Source of the DNA: JAJFVC01 sp039698075
GTDB taxonomy: Bacteria > Planctomycetota > Planctomycetia > Pirellulales > Thermoguttaceae
DNA: 19,359 nt
NCBI GenBank assembly: GCA_039698075.1
Contig: JBDKTJ010000015.1
Location: forward strand, 1 to 19,359
Direction: 5' to 3'
Each line of letters begins with the position of its first letter. Position 1 is the stretch's first letter. A program made the translations under genes and the position numbers. Positions 7,346-15,501 of this stretch are shown piece after piece. A model generated the notes under the pieces. The model was not told the DNA's origin and searched no databases. It worked only from the letters and a program-made list of their open reading frames with translations.

Positions 7346-9378
7346 CTTAGCCCTTCTTTAGCCGCGAACTCTGCAAAGGCTTCGGCGATGCCATCCTCCG
7401 TGAGTCCATCGTGATTGAAGAGGTCATGCTGAACAACCCAATGCCCGTGTTGGTCGCGTAGCGGTTTTCCGTCCTTGGCTAGAGCGATGATTTTGTCACC
7501 GCTGGTGTCCTTGCTCTCCTTGCGTTGGGTGGCAAAAAAGATGTTATAATCATCTACCTTTGGGCAAAGCGGCCCCGCCTTCGGATCGTCGTTCCATTTC
7601 TGGACGAAAAGAACGCTGGTTTTTGTGCCCGTGTGAGGCTTGAACGTGTTCGGGTGCAAACCGACAACGGCATGGATGCGGCACCGTTCGGCGATGAACT
7701 GGCGCACGCGGGCGTCACTGGCATTGTTGAATCGACCTTGCGGCAGCACTACCGCCATGCGCCCGCCGGGCTTGAGAAAGTCGAGGTTGCGTTCGATAAA
7801 GAGTAAGTCACGGCCTACTTTGTCTTCCGGTCGGCCATTGGCCTTGTGGCCCAACTCGTAGGACGAGATCATATCGGGCTGTTTGAGGTCGCCCGCAAAA
7901 GGTGGATTGGCCATCAGCACGTCGAACTTGAAGGCGCGGTAATCACCTTTGCTAGCCTGGAGCTTGCGTAGCTTTTTCCATCCTTCGTTGTAGGTATCGG
8001 TCCAGTCTGCCTGCTTGGTTGTCTCGTCCCACTTCTTCCAATCGAGCGTATTCAGATGGAGGACGTTGGTTTGGCCGTCGCCGGCGATAAGATTCAGACA
8101 CCGGGCGACACGGACGCTCTTTTCGTCAAAATCAATACCGAAGACTTTATCGGCAACATAGTCGTAGCAGCGTTGTGGCTTCTTCTCCATCGTGAAGAGG
8201 TGAGATTGGTCCTTTCCTTCGTCTTCAAGAATCGCCTTCCAAACGTGGAAGATGGAATGGACTGTGAAACCCGCCGACCCGCAGGCAGTGTCTATGAGAG
8301 TTTCGTCCTCTTTGGGGTTGAGCATCTTGACGCACATGTCGATGACCCAACGCGGCGTGAAATACTGGCCTTTCTCGCCTTTTGAGGACTGATTGACGAG
8401 ATACTCGAAGGCGTCGTCCACGACGTCAAGGTTCGAGTTGAAGAGCTTCCATTCCTCCAATGAGCCGATGCACACTTGAAGGTGGTCGGCGGTAAGCTTG
8501 ATTTTCTCATCGGGGGCGAAGACGCCTTCCCATTTTTCCTTCGCTTCGTCAAAGAGGTCTTGAATGGCCTTTTTAAGCTGGGCGGCCGTATTCTGGTTGC
8601 GAAAACGGAGATACTTTTGGCCTTTCCAATGCTGGTGGCAGGCCATCTCGTCGTAGAGCTTGGTGAATACGAGCTTGAAGACCTCCTCGAACACATCGAC
8701 GCCGGCGTTGGCGAGCACTTCGTCTTCAAGGTCTTCGATCAACTGACGCAGCGAGCGGGCCTTCGTGCCTTCGGCCTCCCGTTGTTTCTCTTTTTCGATG
8801 AGGGTATCGACAGTCCAAGGCTGTCCGGCGATGTCCTCGATGGTCTGTGCGGCGGTCGGCAGGTCGGGGATTTCGACAAAATAGTTCGGATTCTTCCGAT
8901 GCCAGACGACGGCAGACGTGCCATCGCTCCATAAAGCCAGTGGTGCGCCAGTGGCGTGGGTGTAGCTCTTAAGCTGGTCCTTGCCGCCTTTGACCGTGGG
9001 CTGTTTCACCTCGACAATGAGATACGGCACCGTAGGACGGTCGGCATCGAAAACGACAATGTCTGCACGTTTCGAGGTGTCGCGGCCAAAGGTGATGGGA
9101 TACTCAACCGCGAGGCGAGCAAGCGGGTATTTGAAATGATTCTCAAGGCGATGCAGCCAAAGTTGGCGGACAATTTCCTCTCGCTTGACGAGGATTTCCT
9201 TGCGCCGAACGCGGCACGTGAAATACCATTTGCCGTTCTTTTCGGTCGCCGTTGCTTCCACGGCGGAGATTTCCTTGGCCGTGAAGATCGCAAGCGGGTT
9301 GCCGTCTTTGGCATCTTTGAAAAAGTCCAGAAGATTCATGGGTTGGGGCTCTTGTAGAGACGTGGTTTTGGGCGGCAA
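7333..9378 (-). CDS. hsdM: Fused HSDR_N nuclease and N6-adenine DNA methyltransferase (HsdM-like)
   Basis: The 681-residue protein has an N-terminal HSDR_N nuclease domain (about 55-180) with D106 in RADIVVFD and E123-V-K125 in LIVEVKQ, the PD-(D/E)xK residues. A helical linker (about 190-330) follows, then the N6_Mtase domain with QYFTPRWVID (about 338), motif I DTACGSAGF (363-371) and motif IV NPPF (491-494). It should methylate adenine and may also cleave, with sequence choice by HsdS. No HsdR translocase gene occurs in the window, so it resembles the RM subunit of type IIB enzymes such as BcgI. The start is TTG 9378, or ATG 9339 (13 residues shorter); neither has a strong ribosome site. 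It heads a leftward operon. Confidence 0.9.
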   Translation of the reverse strand: MPPKTTSLQEPQPMNLLDFFKDAKDGNPLAIFTAKEISAVEATATEKNGKWYFTCRVRRKEILVKREEIVRQLWLHRLENHFKYPLARLAVEYPITFGRDTSKRADIVVFDADRPTVPYLIVEVKQPTVKGGKDQLKSYTHATGAPLALWSDGTSAVVWHRKNPNYFVEIPDLPTAAQTIEDIAGQPWTVDTLIEKEKQREAEGTKARSLRQLIEDLEDEVLANAGVDVFEEVFKLVFTKLYDEMACHQHWKGQKYLRFRNQNTAAQLKKAIQDLFDEAKEKWEGVFAPDEKIKLTADHLQVCIGSLEEWKLFNSNLDVVDDAFEYLVNQSSKGEKGQYFTPRWVIDMCVKMLNPKEDETLIDTACGSAGFTVHSIFHVWKAILEDEGKDQSHLFTMEKKPQRCYDYVADKVFGIDFDEKSVRVARCLNLIAGDGQTNVLHLNTLDWKKWDETTKQADWTDTYNEGWKKLRKLQASKGDYRAFKFDVLMANPPFAGDLKQPDMISSYELGHKANGRPEDKVGRDLLFIERNLDFLKPGGRMAVVLPQGRFNNASDARVRQFIAERCRIHAVVGLHPNTFKPHTGTKTSVLFVQKWNDDPKAGPLCPKVDDYNIFFATQRKESKDTSGDKIIALAKDGKPLRDQHGHWVVQHDLFNHDGLTEDGIAEAFAEFAAKEGLSFFV

Positions 9379-9424
9379 TAGAACCGCAAGACCTGCTATT
9401 TTTGAACGATGTCAGAAATGGTGT

Positions 9425-9453
9425 AGTATATAGCCCCCTCTCGCGGACTGCCA
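9425..9453 (-). promoter_or_regulatory. Candidate promoter of the restriction operon
   Basis: On the minus strand TGGCAG (complement of 9448-9453) and TATACT (complement of 9425-9430) are separated by 17 bp. The -10 is a strong match and the -35 a weak one. Transcription would start near 9418, 40-80 nt before the possible hsdM starts. It is the best sigma70-like pair in the region. Confidence 0.4.
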
Positions 9454-9853
9454 GTAGGGCGGTAGGCTCATATCCGGTTAGCTTTCTTGGATTTGCGATG
9501 TGCAGCCAACCTGTGCAGGCTGGGAAGACGATCACGCCTCCCAGACCGCCGGAGTTGCCACAACGCGAGACATGTTTGCAGCGACTCACCCACCCAAGAC
9601 GCCCACATAGGGGGCAGAAACTGAACGACGAATCACTATGAGCCGATGCAAAACGACGCTCGCAAGGTCGATCTCCCCGACGGAACTATGCCACCAGGAA
9701 GCAGAACGACTCTTGGCCGAAATCGTCAGAATGGTTTCTTTTCGTCTCGTCTCGGTTGCTGACGTTCGATGGCTTCCAATCCATTCTGATCGGCCTGATT
9801 GCACGGCGACGCAACGGAGAAATTCAGAGAGGCACTTCCGGCCCTTCGCTTTG
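9454..9853. other. Intergenic region upstream of the restriction operon
   Basis: No intact gene is evident. Around 9646-9856 two overlapping plus-strand frames look protein-like (MQNDARKVDLPDGTMPP in one, then QEAERLLAEIVRMVSFRLV in another), which could be one small gene broken by a +1 shift. The evidence is too thin to call it. The stretch ends at the target duplication of the IS4/IS5-like element. Confidence 0.4.
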
Positions 9854-9862
9854 TAAGAATGT

Positions 9863-10866
9863 GGCTCTGTTGAAAACCTCTATTGACCTGTAAAGCATTT
9901 TGGCATAATGATTTCCGTCACATTCCCAATTCTGGCTCGGACAAGGAGGTCCACGGATGACGAAGTCGCCTATTGCAGTCGCTCGGGAGGCGTTGAGGAT
10001 CGGTCGTCAATCGCTGCCCACCTACGCCAGCAAGTTTTCTCGCCAGGACTTTACGCTGGCGCAACTGTTTGCGATTTTGGTGCTGCGCAAGTTCTTCCGC
10101 ACCGATTATCGCGGTGTGGTTACGATCGTTGGCCAGTGGGCCGAGTTGCAGGAGATTTTGGGACTGACCAAAATCCCCAATTATTCGACGTTGTGGCATG
10201 TCGAGCAGAAACTCCTGGAAAAAGGGGATTTCAACGACTGCTGGCAGCTTGCTGCGACCGTGGCAGGGCTTGCGGTCTGATCGTCGAAGACGCCGGCAAT
10301 ACGGCGGCGATCGATGCTACAGGCCTGGAAACGCGACACGTTTCGGTCTACTTCCAACGCAAGTATGGGCCGCGTGATTCGGAGCACGCGGCGTGGCCCA
10401 AATTGACCGCCGTTTTCCACACCGCTTCGCAGTTGATCGTCGGAGCCGTTGCCGGTCTTGGTCCGAGCCAAGATTCCCCAGATTTTACTCCGGCCATGCG
10501 ACAGGCGGCGGTCCATCTGCGGCCGCGCCGGGTTTTGGCGGACAAAGCTTACGATGCGGAACATAACCACGCGTTGTGTCGCATCGAGCTTGGCATTCGC
10601 AGCACCGTGATTCCCATTAACCCACGCGGTGGTTACGGTCCGCCGAAAGGACGATATCGGCGACAGATGTACAACCGCTTCCCTTGGCGGCAATATCGTC
10701 AGCGGTTGCAGGCGGAAAGCGGTTTTTCGCGTCATAAGCGACGACTCGGTTCGGCACTTACCGCTCGCAACGACATGACTCAACACAATGAACTCCTACT
10801 TCGAACCCTTACCCATAACCTGATGATCTTGGCAAACGTAACGTAAAAAAGGTTTTCAACAGAGCC
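9863..10866 (+). mobile_element. IS4/IS5-like insertion sequence, 1004 bp
   Basis: The 17-bp terminal inverted repeats GGCTCTGTTGAAAACCT (9863-9879, and as complement at 10850-10866) match perfectly. TAAGAATGT is duplicated on both sides (9854-9862 and 10867-10875), a 9-bp target duplication. Intact ends and duplication indicate recent insertion. The element lies between the restriction operon promoter region and the right-hand core of the larger element. It carries one transposase split across two frames. Confidence 0.92.
9957..10846 (+). pseudogene. DDE transposase (DDE_Tnp_1 type), split by a -1 frameshift
   Basis: The N-terminal half starts at ATG 9957 (MTKSPIAVAREALRIGRQ) and stops at TGA 10278-10280. 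The C-terminal half is in the -1 frame and runs to 10846 with D (GAT 10313, in AIDATGLE), D (GAC 10541, in LADKAYDAE) and E (GAA 10715, in QAESGFSRHKRRLGS), the DDE triad. Family resemblance resumes in the -1 frame just after LLEKGDF, so the shift lies near A5G4 at 10219-10227. Both frames stay open for over 300 nt, so a programmed frameshift like that of some IS families is possible; a simple inactivating indel is equally compatible. Confidence 0.75.
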
Positions 10867-10905
10867 TAAGAATGTGTGAAAGGGTGTGGTTCGCCAAAAG
10901 CCGAA

Positions 10906-11008
10906 TGGTGGTGGTAGTAGGATCGAAAATTGCATTGTGCGTATGAAAAAGTACAGCGATCGCCGGCGGCTAGCCTGCATCGTCAGGTCCCTGGAAGGAC
11001 CCGAGCCA
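10906..11008 (+). repeat. 103-bp diverged direct repeat, right copy
   Basis: This is the partner of 3718-3820, in the same orientation and of the same length with no gaps. It lies 40 bp right of the IS4/IS5-like element's right end. The rest of the 10876-11410 stretch contains no recognised gene, only a candidate promoter and the leader of the 395-residue gene. Confidence 0.65.
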
Positions 11009-11247
11009 CAACCAGGGGCTGACCGGCCTGTTTTCGGTCATAATGAACCTGTTTTAGCGGGTTTTTCCAGCCGCTCCGGGCCAAAAGATATCCCACCGCA
11101 ATCATTCGCGGTCGGGAGATCGTCCATCCAGACGTTACAGGGCAGCAACCCTCATTGGTGAAAGAAAGTGTGTCTTAGGCCGTGCTTGTTCCCGGAACCC
11201 TCGGGGACAAAAAGCCGGCAGCAGTACCTTGGCGGGGGCCGGATTCG

Positions 11248-11276
11248 TTGGCCGAACTCGCGAAGTTTGGTAAAAT
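11248..11276 (+). promoter_or_regulatory. Candidate promoter of the core operon
   Basis: TTGGCC (11248-11253) and TAAAAT (11271-11276) are separated by 17 bp, giving a good -10 and a fair -35. The start would be near 11283, leaving a leader of about 125 nt before ATG 11411. Confidence 0.45.
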
Positions 11277-11410
11277 CTACCGCAATTGAACAATCGGGAC
11301 GGCTGGCCGGGTGGCCACCTGGTCGGCCAAGCGAACCTGGGGCGGAGCATCCGCATTCTTGCCTTTCGGCGGTGTCCGCCTCGGTTCGGCCCGGATGGAA
11401 AGGCAAGGTC

Positions 11411-12598
11411 ATGGAAAATGCGGATTTTTGCCGTACCGTGTTGCGGCAGTTGCGAGCACAGGCAGAAATAGCGGCAAGACGATATCCGAAATTGCGACAC
11501 ATGCTGGTGTTGCCAACGAATGAGGGATTGTTGCTGCCACCGCGTCCAGGCGGTCATCCATTTTGTTTCATGGAACCGCCTCGTGTCATAACTTCATTTG
11601 GTGAGAGCCAAGTTGCCGGCGTTTTGCCACCAAAAGGTTGTTGGCCAGACGGTCTATCGCCAATACGGGCCATTGTTGCAGAGCAAGATTATGCGCCGTA
11701 TCAACCGTTGGGCCGAAAACCATACCGCATTCATCTATTCTTCGGCTGTGATGAGTGGATGAACGCCTTGAACGAGTTGTGCGATGGCATCATGGACGCG
11801 GCGCGAGATGTGGATCGAGGTTTGCAGAATTGTCTAGGGAGCGTTTTTTGGCACTCCAATGATTGTCTTCACGGCAAAAAAATCACCACCTTAGACGCTT
11901 GGCTATGTACGTTGCATTGGTGGGCATGGAAAGCGACCGATACGCCGATCTTCACACAGCCCAAAGTGGTGATGGGCAAGAACGCCATTGACTGTAATCG
12001 CACGAACAAGGCAGTTACAGAGCGATTATCCTTCAGCTTGATCGACCTTGACGTTTTCACCGCTTCCGTCGCAATGATTGACTTGATTGACCGATTTTTT
12101 GACGCGCCGCCGGACCTGACTTGGGATGTAGATTACCCTTGTGTCAGTGAGAACATCGAGCCGGCATTAGAGGATGGTGTCGAAGGCCGCAAATCCAACG
12201 CTGATACAGGGTCAGGTGCTCAAAGGTCCAAAATGACGGCCGACGATGCGTTGTACGACAAAACGGGCGAAAAGCGATTGGAAACGTGTTTTGGTGAGAA
12301 AGAGACTTCGTTGACGGATGCCAACCAAGACAATTTTGGCGTAACGCTTGCCGATGTAGCGGCCTTTTTTGAGCCAAACGACGATAAGGCCCGGAAAGAT
12401 TTGGTTCGACGATGGATCAATGGGAAAAAGATTACCGCCGTGCCACTCGGAAAATGTCCAAATGATGCTCGCGCACAACTCTACCGATTGTCCGACATTT
12501 TGTCCGATATGGAAAGAATTAACGGATTCATGCCCGGTGAGAAAGTGAGACTTCGCCAGCATCTTATCGACCGGCAACGCTCGCCGAAGTCTGTGTGA
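11411..12598 (+). CDS. Unrecognised element protein, 395 residues
   Basis: I do not recognise the family. ATG 11411 is chosen because AAGGCAAGG precedes it and the composition becomes protein-like there; the frame is open to 11168, but that extension is Pro/Arg/Gly-rich and lies partly upstream of the candidate promoter start. The N-terminal half (about 1-215) has scattered Trp, His and Cys (for example TLHWWAWKATDTP) and an acidic, probably disordered linker at about 230-300. The C-terminal part (about 305-370: VTLADVAAFFE, then RKDLVRRWINGKKI) looks like a small DNA-binding helical domain. It is the first gene of the rightward core, so a regulator or replication accessory is plausible. No membrane segments are seen. 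Confidence 0.7.
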   Translation: MENADFCRTVLRQLRAQAEIAARRYPKLRHMLVLPTNEGLLLPPRPGGHPFCFMEPPRVITSFGESQVAGVLPPKGCWPDGLSPIRAIVAEQDYAPYQPLGRKPYRIHLFFGCDEWMNALNELCDGIMDAARDVDRGLQNCLGSVFWHSNDCLHGKKITTLDAWLCTLHWWAWKATDTPIFTQPKVVMGKNAIDCNRTNKAVTERLSFSLIDLDVFTASVAMIDLIDRFFDAPPDLTWDVDYPCVSENIEPALEDGVEGRKSNADTGSGAQRSKMTADDALYDKTGEKRLETCFGEKETSLTDANQDNFGVTLADVAAFFEPNDDKARKDLVRRWINGKKITAVPLGKCPNDARAQLYRLSDILSDMERINGFMPGEKVRLRQHLIDRQRSPKSV

Positions 12599-12618
12599 TT
12601 GTCCGAAAAATTGTCCGA
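12488..12618 (+). repeat. Two pairs of TTGTCCGA repeats with 12-bp period
   Basis: TTGTCCGA occurs at 12488, 12500, 12599 and 12611. Within each pair the starts are exactly 12 bp apart, with AT-rich 4-base spacers; a TGTCGGA relative follows near 12622. The first pair is inside the end of the 395-residue gene (encoding LSDILSD), the second just after its stop. They look like binding sites for an element regulator. Confidence 0.6.
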
Positions 12619-12653
12619 TTTTGTCGGATTCTGAAAACGTCGCTCTAAAATCG

Positions 12654-12695
12654 CCTCCGTTTCAAGTTTCACTCTTGCTTGAACGGAGGTTTTTT
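12654..12695 (+). terminator. Intrinsic terminator-like hairpin that contains the next gene's ribosome site
   Basis: CCTCCGTTTCAAG (12654-12666) pairs with CTTGAACGGAGG (12678-12689): 12 bp with one bulged T and an 11-nt loop, followed by six T (12690-12695). This is a standard intrinsic terminator for the 395-residue gene. The GGAGG Shine-Dalgarno of the ATG at 12697 is the closing end of the stem, so the same hairpin would also hide the ribosome site. Confidence 0.8.
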
Positions 12696-12696
12696 C

Positions 12697-12903
12697 ATGC
12701 AAGCATTTTTGATTGAGCGGTTGTTTTCAACCGGCTGGCGGCGCGACGGGGAACTCTTCTGGCAGCTGAGCGACGCTATTTCCGAATGTGAGAGATCGCT
12801 TGACGCCGGCGAATTGCGGGCAGCCCGCATTATACCCGTGAAGATTCTAACCGAATCGGTGTTTGAGACGCAAAGCGGCAAGGGGGTGGATAATGGCAAT
12901 TGA
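12697..12903 (+). CDS. Small hypothetical protein, 68 residues
   Basis: The ATG at 12697 has GGAGG at 12685-12689 with 7-nt spacing, inside the terminator-like hairpin. The product has no recognised domain: it is mixed, with RRDGELFWQLSDAISECERS about residues 15-34. Its stop overlaps the start of the Xis-like gene by 11 bp, so the two are translationally coupled and the operon to the helicase gene is continuous from here. A role in controlling the downstream replication genes fits the position, but nothing in the sequence proves it. Confidence 0.7.
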   Translation: MQAFLIERLFSTGWRRDGELFWQLSDAISECERSLDAGELRAARIIPVKILTESVFETQSGKGVDNGN

Positions 12904-13129
12904 CCTCCCCCGAGTAGTTGAGCGGCAGACAATCGAACCCGAACTGCTGACCACGAAACAGGCGGCTGCATTGGCCGGCATGGGCGAACGAACCTTTTGG
13001 CGTCACAGTCATGCAGGACTTGCACCCGCCCCTGTCCGAATTGGCGGTCTTTGCCGTTATCGGCGAGCCGAGATTCTTGTTTGGATCGAGGCTGGCTGCC
13101 CTCATTGTGACGAGGGGGCCAAGAAATGA
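12893..13129 (+). CDS. AlpA/Xis-like helix-turn-helix protein
   Basis: The 78-residue protein carries the MerR-type helix-turn-helix of excisionase/AlpA proteins: LLTTKQAAALAGMGERTFWRH (starting about residue 19), then a basic wing around RIGGLCRYRRAEILVWIEAG. Such proteins bend DNA at att sites to direct excision and may activate integrase or replication genes. AAGGGGGTGGA just before ATG 12893 is a good ribosome site. It overlaps the preceding gene by 11 bp and the primase-like gene by 4 bp (ATGA), the compact layout of phage-like operons. The integrase is about 3 kb downstream on the same strand. Confidence 0.82.
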   Translation: MAIDLPRVVERQTIEPELLTTKQAAALAGMGERTFWRHSHAGLAPAPVRIGGLCRYRRAEILVWIEAGCPHCDEGAKK

Positions 13130-14040
13130 CCAGCAACATCTACAAGCATCCTCGTATTTCCCGGGAAATATGGCATCGGGTGAGCAAACGCCGACCGTGC
13201 CCCATTTGCGGCAAGCCCGATTGGTGTCTTTTTGCCGGCGATCCAACCAGCCCGAACGCAGCCATTTGCCAGCGGGTCCAGTCGCCCAAGCGATGCGGTG
13301 AAGCCGGCTGGTTGCATATTTTACGCCATGATGGCCCGGCGTGGTCGCCAAGAGTGCGACGGATCGAATTGAGCGCGGCGCACATAACTACACCAGCCCT
13401 CAACCTCGATACGCTGGCGGCTGATTGTACTGCGGCGGTTCGGTCCGATGTCCTCGAAAGGCTTGCCGTGACTCTTGGGGTGTCTGTCGAAAGTCTGCGC
13501 CGGCTTGGCGTCGGCTGGTCGGCCCAGCATCGGGCATGGACTTTCCCCATGAAAAACGTGGCCGGCAACGTGTTGGGTATCCGGCTGCGGTTGTCCAACG
13601 GGAAAAAGCTGAGCGTCAAGGGCGGCAAAGAAGGGCTATTCGTCCCCGAGGGGATCGACGCTCATAGTCTGTTATTGGTCTGTGAAGGCCCAACCGACAC
13701 GGCGGCAATGCTGGACCTCGGATTCTTTGCGGTCGGCCGTCCGTCATGTACGGTCGGCGTCAAACTGCTTGTCGAACTGGTTATGAAGTGGAAGCCGGCG
13801 AATGTCATTATCGTAGCTGACGGCGATCTGCCTGGCCGACGCGGTGCGGAAGCCTTGGCGTCTGTCTTGTGCGCCTATGCTCGATCTGTGCGAATTATCA
13901 CCCCGCCGTTTAGTGTGAAGGATGCTCGGCAATGGAAGCTGAACGGCGCAACGCCGTCCGATGTGCAAGCGGCGATCGACGCGGCCCCTATTCGCAAGTT
14001 GGGCATTGTGACGCGAAAGGCGGTGGCCCATGCCCGATAA
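13126..14040 (+). CDS. Zinc-finger/Toprim protein, primase-like
   Basis: The 304-residue protein has an N-terminal zinc-binding segment (C25-P-I-C28, C34, with C48 and C57 further on) and a Toprim domain at about 180-255: the glutamate is E187 in VCEGPTD and the acidic pair D232/D234 in ADGD. This resembles the start and Toprim part of DnaG-like primases and of primase-helicase proteins of phages and satellites; the central region between the two (about 85-175) matches nothing I can name and may hold a reduced catalytic core. It would prime replication of the excised element with the ATPase encoded next. The start ATG overlaps the previous stop (ATGA) and its end overlaps the next gene by 11 bp. 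Confidence 0.8.
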   Translation: MTSNIYKHPRISREIWHRVSKRRPCPICGKPDWCLFAGDPTSPNAAICQRVQSPKRCGEAGWLHILRHDGPAWSPRVRRIELSAAHITTPALNLDTLAADCTAAVRSDVLERLAVTLGVSVESLRRLGVGWSAQHRAWTFPMKNVAGNVLGIRLRLSNGKKLSVKGGKEGLFVPEGIDAHSLLLVCEGPTDTAAMLDLGFFAVGRPSCTVGVKLLVELVMKWKPANVIIVADGDLPGRRGAEALASVLCAYARSVRIITPPFSVKDARQWKLNGATPSDVQAAIDAAPIRKLGIVTRKAVAHAR

Positions 14041-15493
14041 CACTTCCAACAGCCTAACGATTGAGTGTGTGCCGACCGGACGCAACGGCACAGCGACACT
14101 GACGGTGCGGCTTGGCGGCAAGGCGATGGCTGTCGAATCGGTCAACCTGACGAAGCCCAAGGCTCGATCCACGTTTGCCGACGCCGTATGCAAGGATCAA
14201 CCGGGAATTGATCGGCAGGCCATCGAATCGGAATTATTGCAGCTTGCGGCGGACATGATGGCGAAGCCAGAGGCAGCGAATTCGGCGGCTGAAAAGCCAG
14301 ATGTGGCTGACCTGTTGGCGAAAATGCCGGAGACGGTGCGGATCGACGCGCAAAGGATGTTGGAATCGCCCCAACTCATGCAACGCATTGTCGAAGACAT
14401 TGGCGCGTTAGGCGTGGCCGGCGAAAAGGAACTGGCGGCGACGGTCTACCTCTTGGGAACGTCGCGGTTATTGCCGACGCCGCTTGCGGCAATTGTGCAA
14501 GGGCCATCGGCCTCGGGAAAATCTTACACCCTCAAAAAAGTCGCCGGCTTGTTTCCGCCCGAGTCCGTTGTTTTTGCAACGCAGATGACGCCGCAAGCAC
14601 TATTCTATATGGAACCCGGTGGATTGGTACATCGTTTTGTTGTGACGGGCGAGCGGTCGCGGTTGGAAAACGACGACACGGCCGAAGCTACCCGAGCATT
14701 ACGGGAAATGCTGTCCGAGGGCAAGTTGAGCAAGCTGTTGCCGATCAAGAAAGACGGCCGGCCTGAAACAGTTCTTGTCCAGCAAGATGGGCCGATCGCC
14801 TATGTCGAGACAACGACGTTGACTAAGATTTTCAACGAAGACGCGAACCGATGTATTTTGCTCAACAGCGATGAGACGCCGGAACAGACGCGGCGAATTC
14901 TCTCAACGTTGGCCGGCGTGTACGCCCATGGAACGGCTGGCGATCGACAACGGATCATCGACCGACACCACGCATTGCAGCGGATGTTGCAGCCCTTTGC
15001 CGTTTTGGTCCCCTATGCCGAACGGTTGGCCGACGCGATAGGCAGCTATCGCGTGGAGGCACGACGAGCCTATCCGCAAGTGGTGAGCATGATTCAGGCG
15101 TCGGCCCTTTTGCACCAACGACAACGACAGATCGACGCCGACGGTCGGCTATTGGCGGCGGCCGACGATTATCAGTTGGCGCGGCACCTGTTGGGATTGC
15201 CGATGGCGCGGCAGTTGGGCGGACGAATCAGCGAGCCGGCGTCGCGGTTCCTTGGACGTTTGCGGGAATGGTTTGGTGCGGCAGAGACGTTTACGACGCC
15301 CGAAGCCAAGCGAAAGGAAAGCCGGTCGAAATCGTCGGTCTACGGCTGGCTGGCGGAGCTTCACGACGCCGGTCTAGTGGAGAAGGTGGAGGAGCAACGC
15401 GGCAATCGCGCCGCCCAATGGCGGTTGGCGAGTGATGCACCTGACCCCGATGCCACGGCGGTCTTGCCTCCGGTTCAAGATGTCTGTGGCTGA
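14030..15493 (+). CDS. AAA-type ATPase, putative replicative helicase
   Basis: The 487-residue protein has a variable N-terminus (1-95), a helical segment (about 96-148), then an ATPase core with Walker A GPSASGKS (158-165, K164), a sensor-like IAYVETTT (about 256-263) and an Arg-containing DANRCILLNSDE (about 271-282). A C-terminal winged helix ends the protein (KSSVYGWLAELHDAGLVEKV, about 440-465). This order fits the helicase that accompanies small primase proteins in satellites and integrated plasmids; the AAA subclass is not certain. It is the last gene of the coupled operon and is directly followed by the repeat cluster that may be the origin. Confidence 0.78.
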   Translation: MPDNTSNSLTIECVPTGRNGTATLTVRLGGKAMAVESVNLTKPKARSTFADAVCKDQPGIDRQAIESELLQLAADMMAKPEAANSAAEKPDVADLLAKMPETVRIDAQRMLESPQLMQRIVEDIGALGVAGEKELAATVYLLGTSRLLPTPLAAIVQGPSASGKSYTLKKVAGLFPPESVVFATQMTPQALFYMEPGGLVHRFVVTGERSRLENDDTAEATRALREMLSEGKLSKLLPIKKDGRPETVLVQQDGPIAYVETTTLTKIFNEDANRCILLNSDETPEQTRRILSTLAGVYAHGTAGDRQRIIDRHHALQRMLQPFAVLVPYAERLADAIGSYRVEARRAYPQVVSMIQASALLHQRQRQIDADGRLLAAADDYQLARHLLGLPMARQLGGRISEPASRFLGRLREWFGAAETFTTPEAKRKESRSKSSVYGWLAELHDAGLVEKVEEQRGNRAAQWRLASDAPDPDATAVLPPVQDVCG

Positions 15494-15501
15494 TTTTTTG
15501 C

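Noticed and set aside
8476..9357. Plus-strand frames of 133-152 residues across the methyltransferase gene
   Set aside because: They are antisense shadows of the HSDR_N-methyltransferase, which has clear domains on the minus strand.
11168..11410. N-terminal extension of the 395-residue protein
   Set aside because: It is open in frame but Pro/Arg/Gly-rich, begins upstream of the candidate promoter start, and a better ribosome site precedes ATG 11411.
12863..12892. Upstream start for the AlpA-like protein
   Set aside because: The extension lies inside the previous gene, while ATG 12893 has a strong ribosome site (AAGGGGGTGGA).
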